From VAZQ01 sp963821505 (GTDB lineage Bacteria; Pseudomonadota; Alphaproteobacteria; Rhizobiales; Xanthobacteraceae), in NCBI GenBank assembly GCA_963821505.1, contig CAWGEH010000005.1, forward strand, positions 68,758-132,757: 64,000 bases of DNA, read 5' to 3'. Of the stretch, positions 62,165-64,000 are shown one piece after another; position 1 is the first letter of the stretch, and every line of letters begins with the position of its first letter. The position numbers and the translations under genes were made by a program. The notes under the pieces were generated by a model. That model saw only the letters and a program-made list of their open reading frames with translations. It searched no databases and had not been told where the DNA came from.

Positions 62165-62548
62165 ACCCGGAGCGTGCCGGGGATCGGGCCGATCATCTCC
62201 AGCGCGATGGTGGCCGCAATCGGCACCGGCGATGCGTTCACGAAAGGCCGCGACTTCCCCGCCTGGCTGGGGCTCGTCCCCAAGCAGATCTCGACCGGCG
62301 ACCGCACCATCCTCGGCAAGATATCCAAGCGCGGCAATCGCTACCTGCGTTTCTTGTTCGTGCAGGCGGCATGGGTTGTGCTGATCAAGCCCAAGAGTTG
62401 GCAGCGCCACGGCCTCAAGCCGTGGCTGGAGGCGGCCAAGAAGCGGCTGCATCACAACGTCGTTGCCATCGCGCTCGCCAACAAGCTCGCCCGCATTGCT
62501 TGGAGCGTCCTTGCGCATGGTCGAACGTTCGAGGCGAGTAAGATTTAG
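62165..62548 (+). pseudogene. IS110-family transposase, C-terminal remnant
   Basis: SVPGIGPIISSAMVAAIGTG, FPAWLGLVPKQISTGDRTIL, GKISKRGNRYLRFLFVQAAW and RLHHNVVAIALANKLARIAW make up the Transposase_20 domain to its natural end. The N-terminal half is absent. It lies on the strand opposite to the N-terminal remnant at 56700-56890, so the two are not simply one split element. Confidence 0.82.
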
Positions 62549-62949
62549 GCCGCGTGATCATTCAACGAGACTGGTCAGACCCCCTTAACCTGCCGAGGTC
62601 TGCGAGAGGACGAGATGGAGGATCGGTCTTCCCGGCGCATGCGAACACTGGTGACCCAAATGGCCCGCCCTCCGGTTAGCGCCCGACCGGCGCCGGGGCA
62701 AAGAGCCGGGGGCCCCGCTCCTACCCTTAATACTACGGCCAGACGCCCGTCGTTCTGACGTGACGGATTCCCTCGCTCGAAGACCCGGGCCGCCAGGCGG
62801 TCGTGATCTCCCTCCACGGGGACCCGTTCTTCGTTGTCTCCGGCCCTCTCCGACCCGCCGACATAGCTGCCGCTGCTGCGAGCCAGAACGCAGCATCTGC
62901 TACAGGAGGGGCGCGCTCGCATCTCCGCGACCTAATAGCAAGACCACAT
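62549..62949. other. Intergenic region, nothing recognised
   Basis: 401 bases between the IS110 remnant and the tail-tube-like pseudogene, crossed only by arginine-rich shadow frames. Confidence 0.4.
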
Positions 62950-63803
62950 CTAGCTGATTGCCAGCTCCATCCGCTCACAATAGAGCTCAGCGACAACGCG
63001 CATCACCTCCCCGCTTGTGTCCGCCGGTGCATTCTCCAGCCGGAAGATCCCGAGGTTGTGAAAGCTGATCGTCGCGAGCACGGTCGCCAGATTGGGGTGA
63101 GAAAAGAGAGGGTGCCCGTCTTCTCATTCGCAGCGCTGGAGTTCCCGTCAATGACGAAGCTACGGAACCAAGTGCGCCAACTCTCTGCAGAGACGGTGGC
63201 GAGCTCGATCCGGAGGTTCGGAAATTCGAGAAGGTTCGCCTCGGTGGCGTTGTCGCGGGTCTCGCCAGTAAGGTGTTGCTTCACCGTGAACGAATTGATT
63301 TTAAAGACTTTCGTGCAGTCGAGGCCGCCGATATTGAGCCGGAAATTAGACGACAGGAACGCGCCGGGCGCGGGGCCGGCCGGCGGCAGGGTCGTCGGTG
63401 GCGTCACGTCGCGCGTGAGCTCCGGTGCAAGACGGACGGTGACGTCGGCGGGGTTGTTCGATGCGCTGTCGAGCTTCGGCACGGTTGTCTCCGCGAGGAC
63501 GGCTTTGACGAACTCGCGCCGGGACAGCGGTCTCCCATTAGCACCAACGCGGATCACCGCGCCGGTCTTTTGCACGAGTGTCCCCTGCCAAGCCGTCCTG
63601 ATCCACTCGAACAGCGGGCGCGCGCTGCCGAACGAGGCGGCGATCGCAATCGGTTCATAGTGCACGCCGGCGAGGTGTTTTTCGCGGAATGGGGAGGCAC
63701 CCGCGGGGCTGCCGACAACCACGCCCACGGCGGCCCCGCCCTCGATTGACTTGACGGGGACGAACTGGCCGCCGAGGTCGAGCATGAAGCTCCCCGTGGT
63801 CAC
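62950..63803 (-). pseudogene. Phage-tail-tube-like (gp19-type) protein, one-base frameshift
   Basis: From 63803 the frame reads TTGSFMLDLGGQFVPVKSIE, later YEPIAIAASFGSARPLFEWI and LSRREFVKAVLAETTVPKLD, matching gp19-like tail-tube proteins found in phage and contractile-injection clusters. At about 63094-63097 (ACCCCAAT, one C short) it shifts. The adjacent frame continues NLATVLATISFHNLGIFRLE then MRVVAELYCERMELAIS to a TAG at 62950-62952, the family's normal end. A proline-rich insert (TPPTTLPPAGPAPG) splits the middle. Whether the lost C is real or an error is open. Confidence 0.72.
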
Positions 63804-64000
63804 GGTCCTCTTCTCCTGACATCTTGCCTAACCGAGGTTGGATTACGCGCAGCATAATGCTGTCTACGACGCGGTTCACAACGCCTCGGTGCCGCGCAAA
63901 AGTGAATTGCGGCTTGGTGGGCTAACCATCATCACGTTGGCGTAGCGCGGCCTGCGCGCGCCGGGCTTTCATGTTCGCTGCTGAAAACCGCCGCTGAACG

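Noticed and set aside
54199..64000. Possible symbiosis/type III secretion island
   Set aside because: No nod, nif or structural secretion genes and no tts-box-like promoter were seen; only small genes and IS remnants.
1..64000. CRISPR array
   Set aside because: No regularly spaced direct repeats of suitable length were seen; the only tandem arrays are the 9-base triplet at 49818 and coding repeats.

Overview
The window reads as chromosome of a high-GC alphaproteobacterium, most likely a Bradyrhizobium or Rhodopseudomonas relative (Rhizobiales). The grounds are GC-rich coding bias, a Rhizobiales-type intergenic palindromic repeat at 1121-1227, many orphan Bug/tripartite-tricarboxylate (TTT) binding proteins, a DUF3551-like small secreted protein, and several small hypothetical proteins of bradyrhizobial style. 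No rRNA, tRNA or CRISPR array was recognised.

1-44.5 kb is mostly core or catabolic DNA. It starts with an amidohydrolase cut by the window edge, an IS5-family insertion and two solute-binding proteins. Next come a decayed phosphoesterase, an M20 hydrolase, a Bug protein, RidA, an M15-like peptidase, a flavin monooxygenase and a second Bug protein. A NitT/TauT-type ABC cassette follows (12.9-15.5 kb), whose permease is frameshifted near its start. The most organised unit is at 15.6-29.9 kb. On the minus strand lies an eight-gene run: polyamine-type ABC ATPase, two permeases, binding protein, acyl-CoA synthetase (ADP-forming type), enoyl-CoA hydratase, second paralogous binding protein, molybdenum hydroxylase large subunit. 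Divergent from it on the plus strand are crotonase, zinc alcohol dehydrogenase and acyl-CoA ligase. Together they look like an import-and-CoA-activation pathway for an unknown organic acid. Then come a DadA-like dehydrogenase, a third Bug protein, an SDR, a DapA-family aldolase/lyase, a collagen-like lipoprotein, a universal stress protein, a dihaem cytochrome c, a cNMP-domain/thioredoxin-reductase-like fusion, a BisC-type molybdoenzyme, a dihydroxyphthalate-decarboxylase-like protein and a chitinase whose 5' end looks replaced.

44.6-53.3 kb is an integrative element. It carries a P4-type integrase, small accessory proteins, a primase-polymerase/DUF3987 protein, a minimal ATP-dependent DNA ligase with an inverted scrap of a second copy, and a short FimB-like recombinase. 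53.3-64 kb is a decayed accessory zone: a lone phage terminase small subunit, small Zn-ribbon and HTH proteins, a double-glycine-leader peptide, a PAS-LuxR regulator, remnants of IS110, IS3-like and IS256 transposases, fragments of an ArsA-type ATPase and an ABC binding protein, and a frameshifted tail-tube-like gene.

The best candidates for something undescribed are the duplicated-binding-protein/CoA-activation locus (15.6-29.9 kb), the double-glycine-leader peptide with its PAS-LuxR neighbour (56.4-57.8 kb), and the redox fusion lacking the CxxC centre beside a dihaem cytochrome (35.9-39.1 kb).
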